Assembly (NCBI GenBank): GCA_003290165.1
Contig: QNQO01000527.1
Span: forward strand, 62,001 to 126,000
Reading direction: 5' to 3'
DNA: 64,000 bases
DNA from: Berberis thunbergii
Taxonomy: Eukaryota; Streptophyta; Magnoliopsida; Ranunculales; Berberidaceae
Part shown: positions 37,111 to 47,225 of the stretch, piece by piece
Position numbering within the stretch: the first letter of the stretch is position 1
Layout of the letters: each line of letters begins with the position of its first letter
Translations under genes and position numbers: made by a program
The notes under the pieces: model-generated
Told to the model about the DNA's origin: nothing
What the model saw: only the letters and a program-made list of their open reading frames with translations
Databases searched by the model: none

Positions 37111-37752
37111 GTAAGTGCTCCACTGCATCATACTTCACTGCTAGCTGCTGTGTTATGGCTGTGTTCACATGGACTGCTGCTGTGATACTGTGTTCTGACT
37201 GCGATGACATGGCCTGACTTGCTGCGTGGTTGCGGTTTTTGATATTCTGCGGCTTTCGATTGGTTGTCGAAGCAACTTTCTGGACTAACGGACTCATCTG
37301 ATGCCTTACAGTTATTGAAGCCGACTACGTCTGCATTGGTGGTATGTGAGCATATGACATAACTTTTTAAGTTTCCTAATCTACTTCGAAGTTGACCTTG
37401 GTATGTGAGCATATGACAAGATAATTGAATTGAATTGATGGGACTCCCTTTTACTCTGTTTTGCAAATAGATCATTGTTTCCATCATACAACACTCCTTT
37501 GTGTTTTCACCAAATATATCTCATTTGTTTGCAATTCTTTCTTGTGATGATGAGTGGATGAGCTAGTAGTTTAGCAATGATGCCTGTCCCTTGAAGAATG
37601 TAATTACTAAAATTATTTGTCAAGTTATACTGAAAATCCAATCTTTGTTAACCATAATCTCTAAATGAACAATGACATGGCATAAGCTAAAACCATTATC
37701 ATCAACTCAATGTTGCTTTTCATTCTCATCTTTGTTTTCCATTTATTTAATA
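37111..37752. other. No gene seen
   Basis: Probable intron or captured non-coding sequence. The segment GTATGTGAGCATATGACA occurs twice (about 37341 and 37400). Confidence 0.4.
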
Positions 37753-37870
37753 GCTTAAACTTTTAAGCACAGTTTTCAAGAAGCAAGTTGAGAAAGTGAT
37801 GATGCTGCTACGCAATTTCAAGTCTGCCAATGTTCTCCTCGATGATGGACTGGCGAGGAAAGCGACGTGG
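37753..37870 (+). pseudogene. Possible captured receptor-like kinase fragment (SRF-like catalytic loop)
   Basis: After a TTTAATAG acceptor-like site, an open stretch encodes LLRNFKSANVLLDDGLA. N(F/I)KSAN(V/I)LLDD is the catalytic-loop sequence of receptor-like kinases, and NFKSAN in particular of the STRUBBELIG-receptor family. Only about 14 residues match, with the HRD/HRN His-Arg part altered, so the call is weak. Confidence 0.3.
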
Positions 37871-37874
37871 GTGG

Positions 37875-38035
37875 AGAATTTTTTTTCTGCTGCTGTTTCA
37901 TGCGGGGGCGGACTGGCGTACTTGCTGTTTCTGCGCTCTGTTGCTGTTGCTGTTGCTGATGCTGATGCTGCTGTTGCTGTTGATGCGCGGCGTTGATGTT
38001 GCTGCTGTTGTTGCTGTTGCATCATGTGTTGTATC
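37875..38035 (-). other. CTG/GTTGCT-rich tract; Gln/Ala-rich frame on the minus strand
   Basis: On the minus strand CAACAGCAGCAACAGCAACA encodes MMQQQQQQQHQRR followed by an Ala/Thr/Ser run. Poly-Gln followed by HQRR recalls LEUNIG-type corepressors, but the rest does not match. Low complexity could explain all of it, and it is not claimed as a gene. Confidence 0.3.
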
Positions 38036-38113
38036 ATGTGCTCATGTTCTTCAAGGATATGGAATCTTATCTACGTGTTGTATCATGTGCTCATGTTCTT
38101 CAAGGATATGGTA
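38026..38113 (+). repeat. ~48-bp tandem duplication
   Basis: GTGTTGTATCATGTGCTCAT followed by GTTCTTCAAGGATATGG occurs at about 38026 and again at about 38074. The two copies are nearly identical, indicating a recent slippage or duplication event inside the CACTA element. Confidence 0.8.
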
Positions 38114-39890
38114 TGCATTCTTTTGAGAACTTATGGATATTAACTATAAGTATCATTGTCATCTATAGTACTCTCACTGGCCAGTCAAAACATTTTATTA
38201 TGGGTTGGGTGTATTGTTAAGTCACTGTCTTATTTCACATTCTCGTATACATATAGGCTAGGCATTACTTTAGTTTATGGTGATCATCATTACTGAGAGA
38301 CTTGGTCGTTTTAATACTTTTTTCCTCACATTAATACTTTTTTCCTCACATTAAACCACATGCAAGTATAGAGAGATTACTTGATCGAGTGAGAATTGAT
38401 TTATCGCAGAAACGCGCGTGTGCTGCGTGTTCTACGGTTGAGAGATTGCTGCGTGTTCTACGCGCGTCTGCTGTTCTCCAAGTCATTCCATATGTGAAGG
38501 TTAGTGTCCATAGTATTTATTTGAAATAATTTAGACAACAATTATATCATTTCAAGCAGCCTTTCAATCAACCCATAGACTGAAAAAGGCCACCAAAACC
38601 ATAACAATAGATCACTACTTGCATTTGCATGCAATACCACAAGAAAGGAAGATAAAAGAAGAAGAGCAAATGCAGAAGTATATTGGAGGAAAAGAGAGCC
38701 TACCAAATGGAAAATAGAGAAATGGCAAAGAAATGGAGAGATTGAGATGGAGAATCTCTTCACTATAGAGGAAGAGAAGAAATGCAAGGGAGAGGGGGGA
38801 AGAATGAGTGGGGTGGTGAGGGGGTTTAAATAGGCCAGGCATCCCTCCTTTTTCACCTGTCACCTGTTCAAAAGGTATTTTTTGTAAGGTCTGCCATTTG
38901 TCATAAAATATAAGTTATCCAAAAATCTGTACAAATCTATAAAAGTTTTTTTTTTAATTCAAATCTTTCATAATCTCTTGTCATAAAAGTAAAACCTTAA
39001 AAAAAAAAAATTGGAAATGTGATTTGTAAACTCATTATAGTGAGTCTATATTTAGATTATAGTGTGTTGGTAGGAAAGATAAACACGTGTAATTCGTGTA
39101 TATCTTGTAATTGCAAAGTTTCTATAAAAATGGAAATGTGATTTGTAAACTCATGGTGGTTTTCAATGCCATTCTGATTTTCCTTTTTTATGTTCTTAAA
39201 TTGATTGATTTTCCCATCCCGCCACCTCCCTCCCCTCGCTTATTTCCTCGCCCACTTCCTCGACATTTAGAATTTCTGATTCAGTTTAGCAAGCTAGTAA
39301 ACTTATAACCGGAATCAATATGATGAAAAAATTGAAGTGATAACTTCACTTCCTCGACATTTAAGCATAAATGACTCTTTCGTTTGTGATTTCAAGCAAA
39401 TAGGATAAAAAGTCTTATCTAATGTAGTAATGGTGCCTGTATTGGTGGATTTGTGGGTTGACGTTGTTTTGATAAGTCTGGGACTCTTACATCGGACGAC
39501 ATGGTATGTTATGATGTCACATGATCAAGTTTTAGCTTATGTAATTGATGATATATACTGTGATGGATGTAATGGATATATGGCAATGTTTTTTAGGAGT
39601 TCCGTGGAGTAGAATTTTTTTTAGGAGCATATAATCTGGTCTAGTAAAATGTTTTTTTCAGCATGAAACCTATATGTTGTTGATGATGATACTTCTACTT
39701 GTGCTTTTGCTACAACTTATTGTTACACCAGGTCCAGATCATATGCAATAAAGTACTTAAAGAGTATCTATGTTGTCTTGTTTCAATAACTGTGCAATTA
39801 TAGGTCATGTTTGTCTGTCATTGGTTTATTAGCAATCTTTATAGGTCATGTTTGTCTGTCATTAAGTACTGACTAATTTTTATACTGCAG
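38114..39890. other. No gene seen; A/T-rich with short duplications
   Basis: It includes a doubled TTAATACTTTTTTCCTCACA (38310-38350), a doubled AAATGTGATTTGTAAACTCAT (about 39014 and 39132), and GCGTGTTCTACG repeats near 38420-38460. On the minus strand, CTATTTAAACCCCC (about 38819-38832) followed by pyrimidine-rich sequence resembles a promoter plus leader, possibly captured in reverse. No protein is supported. Confidence 0.35.
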
Positions 39891-40022
39891 GGCTCTGAAG
39901 GTCTGAGCCAGTACGGGCAGCAGTATGTTGGACAGGAGAATGCGCATACATTGCTTGTTTCTGGGGTGCAAAGTGTGTCGTTGTATCAACCATCACCGGT
40001 GCCATATACAAGCAACTACCAG
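39891..40022 (+). pseudogene. Captured exon of unknown origin, 44 codons
   Basis: A 132-bp open segment is bounded by TATACTGCAG and CAG|GTGCTG. It encodes GSEGLSQYGQQYVGQENAHT and ends SPVPYTSNYQ. Clean splice sites, a length divisible by three and higher GC than its flanks suggest another captured exon. I do not recognise the protein: the Gln/Tyr/Ser-rich composition suggests a disordered region of a nuclear or RNA-binding factor. Confidence 0.45.
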
Positions 40023-40454
40023 GTGCTGCATTCTCATCATTTTCAGTATATTGAACAAGCAACTACCGAAAGAAATGGGGCCTGTTCCTAAGGGCATCAA
40101 TGTATTTTCTTACATTATAACTAGGGCGATTTGTATTGTTGGAAAAAACATAGAGAAATTCTTTTGTTTTAGATGCGAGCGAAACCTGATATAACAAGCT
40201 ATGTTCCATTTGTTCAGGTTAATCCTGTTATTGTACATTAATTAATGCTATTTGTTTACATGTTTTTGTTTGGCGTCAAAACTTGACAAGTTCCTTTTTA
40301 CGGTTGATTTTGTATTTATCTAGCATATAGTTTGGTGGTTCTTATTCGTGTCAGAGGCATGACACAAACTATAGTAAGGACTGATTTTGCAGGTGCCACG
40401 GCTGTGATTTTGCTGCAGCAGCAAAAAAAAAATATAAATTTTTTTTTCGATTAT

Positions 40455-41140
40455 ATTAACTTGCAACGGTTTTACACCGTTGCAACAAAACAGATTTCTT
40501 TTTTTTTTTTGAATTTTGTTTTAATTGCCAACGGTTTCACACCGTGGTTCCATATTACCACGGCTAAAAACCGTTGCTAGTACCTTTGCCACGGTTTAAT
40601 TTACACTATTTAGCCACGGTTTATAACCGTTGCCACAGTTAGCCACGGCTAATAACCGTTGCTACTTTTAGACACGGTTTAACACCGTTGCAAATACATG
40701 TGCATAGCCACGGTTCACAACCGTTGCAAAGGTTAGCCACGGCTAGAAACCGTTGCTACTTTTAGACACGGTTTAAAACCGTTGCAAATATATAAACTTA
40801 GCCACGGTTAAAAACCGTTGCCATAGTTAGCCACGGCTATAAACCGTAGCTATCTAGTTAGACACGGTTTATAACCGTTGCGAATATTTACACTTAGTAA
40901 CGGCTTAGAACCGTTGCTAATTTATCCACGGTTTAAAACCGTTGCTAGGTTTATTGCAACGGTTTATAACCGTTGCTAATTTCTGCAAATAACGCCCCCC
41001 CTCCACCCATAAAACCGTTGCTACAATGTTTAGCAACGGTTTTTAGCCGTGACAAAAAATTTTGCGACGCCCCTGTAGTCCACGGCTCTTAGCCGTGGCA
41101 ATGTCTTACGCCCACGGTATAAAACCGTGGCTAATGGGGG
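40455..41140. repeat. Right subterminal palindromic repeats of the 19-kb CACTA element
   Basis: About 25 units of the CCACGGTTTANAACCGTTGC type at roughly 25-35 bp spacing run up to the terminal GGGGTTTTTGGTGTAGTG. The motif is the same as at the left end but the array is longer and denser. Confidence 0.88.
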
Positions 41141-41157
41141 TTTTTGGTGTAGTGATT

Positions 41158-42955
41158 GGAGGCTCATACCGACAATCCTCCTCCCTTTCGTCCCCTCCTA
41201 CCCATAATCTTCATCTCTTTCCTCCTCCCCTTCTCTCTATCTCGAAAGGCTTATCCTCTTGAGTTTGGCCAGGTATTCAGGAGGTCACCGGTTAGGTTGA
41301 AGGATCTAGCGAAATTATTTAAAAAATAGTAAGTAACTGCAAAATTCCTTGGATTATGTATAAGTTACGAATTACATGTTCAAGCAATGAAGAACATCGT
41401 TGAAGAAGGTGTCAAAACTCACTCGCATAGAAACAAATCTTTTTAATTTCTTTTAGAAAGAAAATAACTTTGCGCTTAATTCCCGGGTTCTTCATTGATC
41501 ATTACTCAAATGGAGTGAGTGGGATTAGCTTTGGATAGTGTTATAATAGGAAATAGAGATGGACTTGTGAGAATGGAATGGATCAAGTCACCACAGGCTA
41601 GGGCTAGGCTATGAGAAGTAAGAGTTGGATTTTGTTTTGTGCCAATCACATGGTCGGTTGGATAGTTTATGTAAAACTGAATAAAGGTTCATCCCCCTCT
41701 TCACAATCCCCAAAGAGGTGAATGTTGGAGGCTTAGAATAATGATCACAGCTCACTTGTGATTTGGTCGGTCTGCAGGGCTCTCAGTCTCAAGTCTTCTT
41801 CACTTGCATGCTTTCCCTTCCCTTGTAATCTAAACAACGTGTGAGGAAAAATTCTCCCCCCCCCCCCCCATTTTCCGCGCTTTGCATATGCATGTGAAGT
41901 CTATATTGTATACTAGTTGATAAATGTGATTACTCACTTCACATTTGTTTATTGAGAAATAACAAGAAATCATAACAGGCTTAATGTGGATTTGATATAT
42001 AATATATATAGCTATTTTTTGTTTCTTTTATTAGGTTTTGTCTGATTTTGAAGAAAATATTCAACAAAATAAAACCATAGTAAAGATATATAGTGTTTCT
42101 GGAGATAAACTAAGAATGTTTTCAAAGAAAACTAAGTGTATAGACAAATTTCAACTCCAAATTCAAAGAAGCCACCGTAAAAATTTCTTTATGCATGTTA
42201 AAATACAATACATTCTACTTTCAGACTCTCTCCATAAACAAGACCAAAGATGATTCAACTAATTTCAACTTTAACTGACAACATCGTTTAGCATACACCT
42301 TTATATATGTATACCCTTTCAAAATATATAAATGATAACTAAAATAAATAATGCCTCAAAACTATTTTTTTCCATGTCTGGTGACCACAATTTATTAGTT
42401 TATCATTATTTTTAACAGGAAGCACATATAATAACACTGATAGGGATAGCTCAAACTGATATGGTTATAAATATGCTGATAGGGAAAGCTCATACTCATA
42501 TGGTTACATGTTAAATGTTGAGCATGGCAATGAACATGCTTACAACAAGTTAATTAAAATTTATTAATACCCTTAATTTTAATTCCAATAAACAAAATCA
42601 TCAAACCACAAGTCAAAGGAATAAGAATTCTTTTAAGTTGTTGATAAAAAGTCTTCTTAATTCTATATAAGGCTTTATCATATTCAGAGTTAAACAATAT
42701 CTCTGGCGTTTGTGCTGAATTCAATTATTCAAGAAAAAAAAAATGAAACTAGGTCAATGTTGCATCATGGATGGTGCTCCAAATCTAATAACATTGAATC
42801 CAAAGTAATGTCTTGAACACAAGGCGACTGCTATTATCACCCAATACTCATATTAGAGCCACCACTTGAAAAATAGAAGACGGAAAACTTTGTTATGATT
42901 CCCTAGTCTAACTCTCATTTATCACTACAATGGTTTTATGTAGTCGAGGCATCTC
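41158..42955. other. No gene seen; low-complexity tracts
   Basis: The first ~100 bp are CT-rich. A C13 run lies near 41859. Two similar segments, TGATAGGGATAGCTCAAACT and TGATAGGGAAAGCTCATACT, occur at about 42439 and 42479. A/T content is high from 41990 to 42760 and no coding region is supported. Confidence 0.45.
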
Positions 42956-42969
42956 AATAACCAAGACAT

Positions 42970-43133
42970 GCCAATGGTTTTATGGTCTAGTGATTAGGGT
43001 TGTGTGGGTTTGTCCCCCACGTCTTAAGTTAGAGACTCACTTGCGGCGTGATTTCTTTCTTATGGTTGTTAACCTGTAAGTCACACCTTGTTGATAGGTT
43101 GTGAGATCCTTAAAAGCTCAACTCACTTTTCAA

Positions 43134-43162
<29 letters not shown>
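42970..43162 (+). mobile_element. tRNA-derived SINE with 14-bp target duplication
   Basis: AATAACCAAGACAT flanks the element on both sides (42956-42969, 43163-43176). The body has an A-box-like TGGTCTAGTGATTAGGG (42983-42999) and a degenerate B-box AGTTAGAGACTC (43027-43038) at the usual spacing. It ends in (AAT/TAA)n. Length 193 bp, pol III-like boxes, A-rich tail and a long perfect duplication are the hallmarks of a SINE. Perfect duplications suggest a fairly recent insertion. Confidence 0.85.
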
Positions 43163-43166
<4 letters not shown>

Positions 43167-43176
43167 ACCAAGACAT

Positions 43177-43550
43177 CTCCTATAGCGTGCCATGAACAGC
43201 GCCTTTGTATTAAAGATGACTTGGCCACACCAAACTAAACCATTCCACCATGTCAATACAACTATAATTACCACAAGGAAAGCTGAGTAAGTTGTTCGCT
43301 AAATATGTATCTCGATGGAGACTGTTCATAAAAAATGGAGCGGACGGCGCCGACCCTGGAATGAATTGCGCATAACCCAGAGTCCAATGACAAGGACACT
43401 CTTCTCTCAACTTCCATTAACCTTAAAAACAATACTCTATTAGTCCCTAAATACTATACTAGGTATAAAATTAAAAACTTAAAACTCCTATTCCAAAAGT
43501 CAATCCAATATTTTAAACCATTTCACATTCATCCACTTGGCTTCCAAACC
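43177..43550. other. Upstream region of the RING-H2 gene, no gene
   Basis: Non-coding. A/T-rich from 43430. The promoter of the gene at 43705 should lie here, and the SINE sits only about 540 bp upstream of its start codon. Confidence 0.5.
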
Positions 43551-43557
43551 TTATAAA
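43550..43557 (+). promoter_or_regulatory. TATA box of the RING-H2 gene
   Basis: TATAAATA lies about 150 bp upstream of the ATG at 43705. Transcription would start near 43580, leaving a 5' UTR of about 120 bp without an intervening splice site that I can see. Confidence 0.65.
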
Positions 43558-43704
43558 TACATGATGCATCAACTCTCCTTCTCATTTCATCAAGCACCTT
43601 TTGCTTCAACCCATTATTCCTCTAATTTCTTCAAACACCCTTCACTTCATACATCTGAACCTCACCCCAAACTACTCGAAAGAAATCAAACACAAACTAC
43701 AAAG

Positions 43705-44109
43705 ATGCTTCTTGCATTTGTTCAATGTCCTTTATATGCAGCAGTCATTGTTTTCTACACTTGTCTTTACATCCCATTTGTTCAAATCAGACATGCATTG
43801 TTTAAACTACTTGGAATGGTGTCTGGTTCTTGTGTAGAACCCATGCAAGATGTCTACATTTACCAAGAAGAAGAAGAAGAGGAATGTTGTAGTAGTCTTC
43901 TATTGATGAAATATGAGGAGTTGGATTGTACTAGTCATGGAAGAGTGGACGACATGTGTTCGATTTGTTTGGTTGATTTCCAAGCACAAGACGAAGTCAG
44001 TCAGCTCTCGCGGTGTGGTCATGTGTACCACGTGCAGTGCATTAAGAGTTGGATTCATCAACAACAATTCATTTGCCCACTTTGTAGATCATCCATTGTA
44101 TCAAAATGA
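43705..44109 (+). CDS. RING-H2 finger E3 ubiquitin ligase, membrane-anchored, 134 aa
   Basis: This is a single-exon gene. Residues about 2-28 (LLAFVQCPLYAAVIVFYTCL onward) form one hydrophobic N-terminal segment, a membrane anchor or signal anchor. A Glu run lies at 55-60. The RING-H2 domain has C85-x2-C88, C104-x-H106, H109-x2-C112 and C124-x2-C127 (C3H2C3), with Trp116 in the E2-contact position. Small plants RING-H2 proteins with one N-terminal membrane segment (RHA/XERICO/ATL-type) act as E3 ligases in hormone and stress responses; the subgroup here is uncertain. I chose the ATG at 43705 because the upstream in-frame ATGs overlap or adjoin the TATA box at 43550, and AAAG precedes it. All eight zinc ligands are present and the frame is open. 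It is the only apparently intact host gene in the window. Confidence 0.88.
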   Translation: MLLAFVQCPLYAAVIVFYTCLYIPFVQIRHALFKLLGMVSGSCVEPMQDVYIYQEEEEEECCSSLLLMKYEELDCTSHGRVDDMCSICLVDFQAQDEVSQLSRCGHVYHVQCIKSWIHQQQFICPLCRSSIVSK

Positions 44110-46082
44110 TGCTACAAAAAAAAAAAAAAAATTGTAATTCTCAAATTTTGTTTAGGTTGGAGAAGGAAGTTTCTTGAGGTGATTACATGTAAATGAGAAA
44201 AAGCCCAAATTAATCTGATTTTAGACTTGATTATTAATTAATTAGCTTGTTGGTGGTACAGAATAAGTGCATCCAACTCTGAGATGGTGGGAGTTGACCC
44301 TAATGGCTCTGCAAAATTCAAATATTATAATATTGGTAGACTTGTCAGAAAGTCTAAACCATAAAATACCCCCAAATGAAGGAGTGTGCCTGATTTATTT
44401 ATACCGTTATTTAGATTTGCATATCTTTTGATGAGTTCATAGTCAATGTAAGGTGGTTCTCCCATCTTCTTCTTTCCATTTCCTGAGCATGAATCTGCAT
44501 GTTGCTCTTAATCCTATATTGTTCTCTGTTGGTGTTGCTATTATTTCTGTTAAATTTATCCTTTAGCAAGATCAATTTCTACTAGGGCGGAGACAAGATT
44601 TTTATTGGAGTATGGCATACTCAGCATAAACCTAACTCATTGTTAACCTTATTTCTTGGTTTTAAATTATGAGCGGAACCAAGAAATTTTTTTTAATGAA
44701 AATAGAAAGAAAATTAACTGACTTAGGATAATGGGCTTTGATTATAAACTCCGCTATGGGATATTGCCTTTTGGTGAGTTGTTTAGAGACGAATATGTTA
44801 ATCATTTGTTGCCAATCAACATTTCTGTCGGAGATATGCTTGGGTAATAATTTTCTATAGGCATAACACCATAAATGATAAAATTGTAAGGTTGCAAGTG
44901 AGTCTGTCGAAAGGTTTGCTAGTTACCAACCCAACTTTCTAACACTTTGCCCATGCCCTATTTAACTGGACTTCAGGTTGGACACACATGTTGCCCATTA
45001 CCAATCCGACTTCAAGTTTTTGGTCGTTAGCTTCGATTGATTGAATTGTTTTAACCTGATTTATAGGGTTAGTTTCGGTTGATCATTCAAATCGTTGCAA
45101 TGTCTTCAAACTTTAAAATTTTGGATAGAACCACCTACTAGCTACTCCTTTCAGTTTCAGCATGTTAATACGGACTTAATTAGTAGATCTTTCAGGTATA
45201 TTAGTAACACTGAAGTTTGCTCCACTTACTGCAGTAATGGTACTATTGATGTAGGTGATGTAGTAGACTACTCCCAGTTACTTTTTGAATGAAAGTTTCA
45301 GTATTTTATTATACAAAATAAAAAGTAAAAAAAAATAAATAAAAAAATTTAAAAATTGTAAAGTAAAACTATATAGTTGTGTCCGAGTCCGACCAAACCC
45401 TAATCTTTAATTGGATCGGTTAAACCCGCGCAAGTTACAAAGTGGATCAATTCCATTAAAATGTTTTAACATTCATTTTTTTAGTTTGTTCCATAGGCTC
45501 TTTTTCTTCTTCCTCCCCAACCCTGAGACGGAGCGCACATAAGGCTCAGCTTAATAGAAATGGACTTGTAAAAAAAAAAAAAAAAACACTAAATTTGATA
45601 GAATATAAAAGTGATCCAATCAGTTGTGCAAAAGTCAGCTATTGACTCTGTGGCTGTGACCAAGGAATAAGACCAGATCATCATCAGAGAGTTGTAGTTG
45701 TACAAATTCGTCTGAGTTTGATTGGTAGATTGTTGTTTTGGCAAAATAGGATTCAGGCTATTTAAAAAGCTTTAAATATCGTTGGCATCATCAAGTCAAA
45801 TGGGAGATGATGATGAAGCTCAATCCCCATTCTCAGTATCTAGTTGTGTTGACAATTTGACATTTTAATTCTCTTAATTTTATATTTTAACAGACCCAAC
45901 CAGGTGTATTCAGTGGTTGCATCATCATGATAAGTAGAACATATTAACTTATTATTGAAGCTGATTACAATATATACAGATTGTTATTTGAGGGGACTTG
46001 GAAAAAAGCTCTGAGGTGCGCGATGTGGGGGGACACTATGACAATAGCATCCTAATCTTCTAAAAGGAAAATTCTAAATGGG
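44110..46082. other. No gene seen; 3' flank of the RING-H2 gene
   Basis: A/T-rich, with an A-run at 44117 just after the stop and several poly-A tracts (45330, 45571). No coding region, RNA gene or element with recognisable ends is supported. Confidence 0.5.
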
Positions 46083-46219
46083 CGAGGAAACAGGCGAGGG
46101 GGTGAGTGTGACCGCTCATCCTCCTTGAGATACGTGTCCGTGCCCTCGAGATGCACAGCTGTGCAAATCTCGAGGGGATGAGTGGTAATACCCACCCCCT
46201 CACCCCTTTCCTCGACAGC
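46083..46219. repeat. Imperfect foldback repeat (~137 bp)
   Basis: The left arm CGAGGAAACAGGCGAGGGGG..CTCATCCTCC..TTGAGAT pairs with the right arm ATCTCGAGGGGATGAG..CCACCCCCTCACC..TTTCCTCG around the exact palindrome GCACAGCTGTGC near 46153. Arms are about 55 bp at roughly 80% identity. It could be a small foldback MITE or a hairpin-forming transcript. No target duplication is obvious. Confidence 0.65.
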
Positions 46220-46346
46220 TAGAACGACTCCTAAAAATATTCCAAGCGTCCTAATTTTCTAAAAATATTCTAAGTGCAGGATTGAACTATAAGGGATGAT
46301 CTGGACCGTGCAATATTCTAGGTTTCTTCCTTGCTTTCATGCTTTC

Positions 46347-46521
46347 ATGGAGGCTCCTCCAACAACTAATGAGGCTCCTCCCTCTGCTGGGCTCAGAGGT
46401 AGCTTGGCTGAGTTGCACAAATCTCCACTCTCGTTTGCACAAGTGCTAGGAAAGTTTCATGTGGGTGAAATTGATGATTCTCCGTTAGAAGGCACTAGCT
46501 AGATTTCGTAAAAAATGATCC
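46347..46521 (+). pseudogene. LINE (L1-type) ORF1, 5' part
   Basis: The ATG at 46347 opens MEAPPTTNEAPPSAGLRGSL followed by SPLSFAQVLGKF and a stop at 46502. A Pro-rich N terminus and SFA-x-V(L/V) are typical of plant L1 ORF1 proteins ahead of the DUF4283 domain. The LINE resumes at 59206 after the gypsy insertion, where DUF4283 begins. The 5' UTR boundary is not visible. Confidence 0.6.
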
Positions 46522-46526
46522 CTAGC

Positions 46527-47182
46527 TGATGATACACCAAACCGTCCATTATTCTGCATCGTACACGTGTCATGATGATGTCGTCAACAAAATAAAGTGT
46601 GTCTGATCACTCGCCCAATCTATTAAAGCCCAGACAACACTAAACCCATTTTGGCAGGGTACAGGAGGATGGACCCAAACAACAGCTCTCTAATAAGCCC
46701 ATACGTCACATGGTCAAGCCCAATATTTGTAAGACCTAATAAGGCAAGTATCTGAGAGATCGATCTGAGATAGACAGGCCAACAATACATTGATTTCGAC
46801 TAGGAAACAAATACCGAAGTATAAGTCGTGCATGGACAACACACCAAAAGGGAAGAACCTCTTGCAGATGTAGGAGCACAAGTCGTGTAGGAAAACTTTC
46901 CTATATGGACAACTCCTAACAGGGAAACGATCTTCAGCAAAATATATTTTCCTAAACTATGCCACTAATGGCCTAGCCGAACAAGGACTCTTGCATTATA
47001 AATAGAACACAGGGTTAATGAACAAAGGTACACTACAAAACCCAATTTACAACATTAGGTATTTCTCAAGACTTGTCTAACGTAAGCATTGAAGTGTCAT
47101 CGGACGCGACAATGGTTGTGTTTGGCTAATGTGAATTCCATGTGTAGGTCAAGGTCAAGGAGAACAGGATTCGACACCATCA
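46527..47182 (+). repeat. Left LTR of gypsy element A
   Basis: 656 bp. It contains CATTATAAATAGAACAC near 46996, a likely TATA box, conserved as ATTATAAATAGGACGC near 59020 in the right LTR. The copies differ by many substitutions and short gaps, so the insertion is not recent. Confidence 0.88.
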
Positions 47183-47205
47183 ATTTGGTGTCGTCCATGG
47201 GGAAC
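47183..47205 (+). promoter_or_regulatory. Primer binding region of gypsy element A
   Basis: TTTGGTGTCGTCCATGGGGA immediately follows the LTR. It is a diverged form of the TTTGGCGCCGTCTGTGGGAA region of plant Tat-lineage elements and resembles the one at 21550-21572 (minus). Confidence 0.65.
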
Positions 47206-47225
47206 GACAAAGTTCCTAAAAAACA

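Larger units (their letters stand above)
22167..41154 (+). mobile_element. 19-kb CACTA (En/Spm) element with transposase genes and many captured host exons
   Basis: The termini are CACTACACCAAAAACCCC and its exact complement GGGGTTTTTGGTGTAGTG, flanked by ATT on both sides (22164-22166, 41155-41157). Subterminal arrays of CCACGG/AACCGT palindromes fill about 500 bp at the left and 700 bp at the right. The interior holds a TNP2 transposase gene (26621-30234) and a Transposase_24 gene (30519-32180). Exon fragments of MBF1, a DUF21/CBS protein, FIS1, a GH79 heparanase-like enzyme and a SKOR/GORK-like channel surround them, all on the plus strand with introns retained. The transposase has a few disabling lesions. 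Intact ends and duplication argue that it moved as one unit. Confidence 0.93.

Noticed and set aside
37747..38037. LEUNIG-like corepressor fragment on the minus strand
   Set aside because: Only a poly-Gln run followed by HQRR matches; low complexity makes this unsafe as a gene call.
38542..38863. Minus-strand ORF of 104 codons after a TATTTAAA box
   Set aside because: The promoter-like box is noted, but the frame is a hydrophobic low-complexity reading of a purine-rich stretch without homology or intron structure.
22190..41140. Regularly spaced ~25-bp repeats that could suggest a CRISPR-like array
   Set aside because: Spacers are 5-15 bp and the units are variable palindromes at both ends of a CACTA element in plant DNA; they are subterminal transposase-binding repeats.
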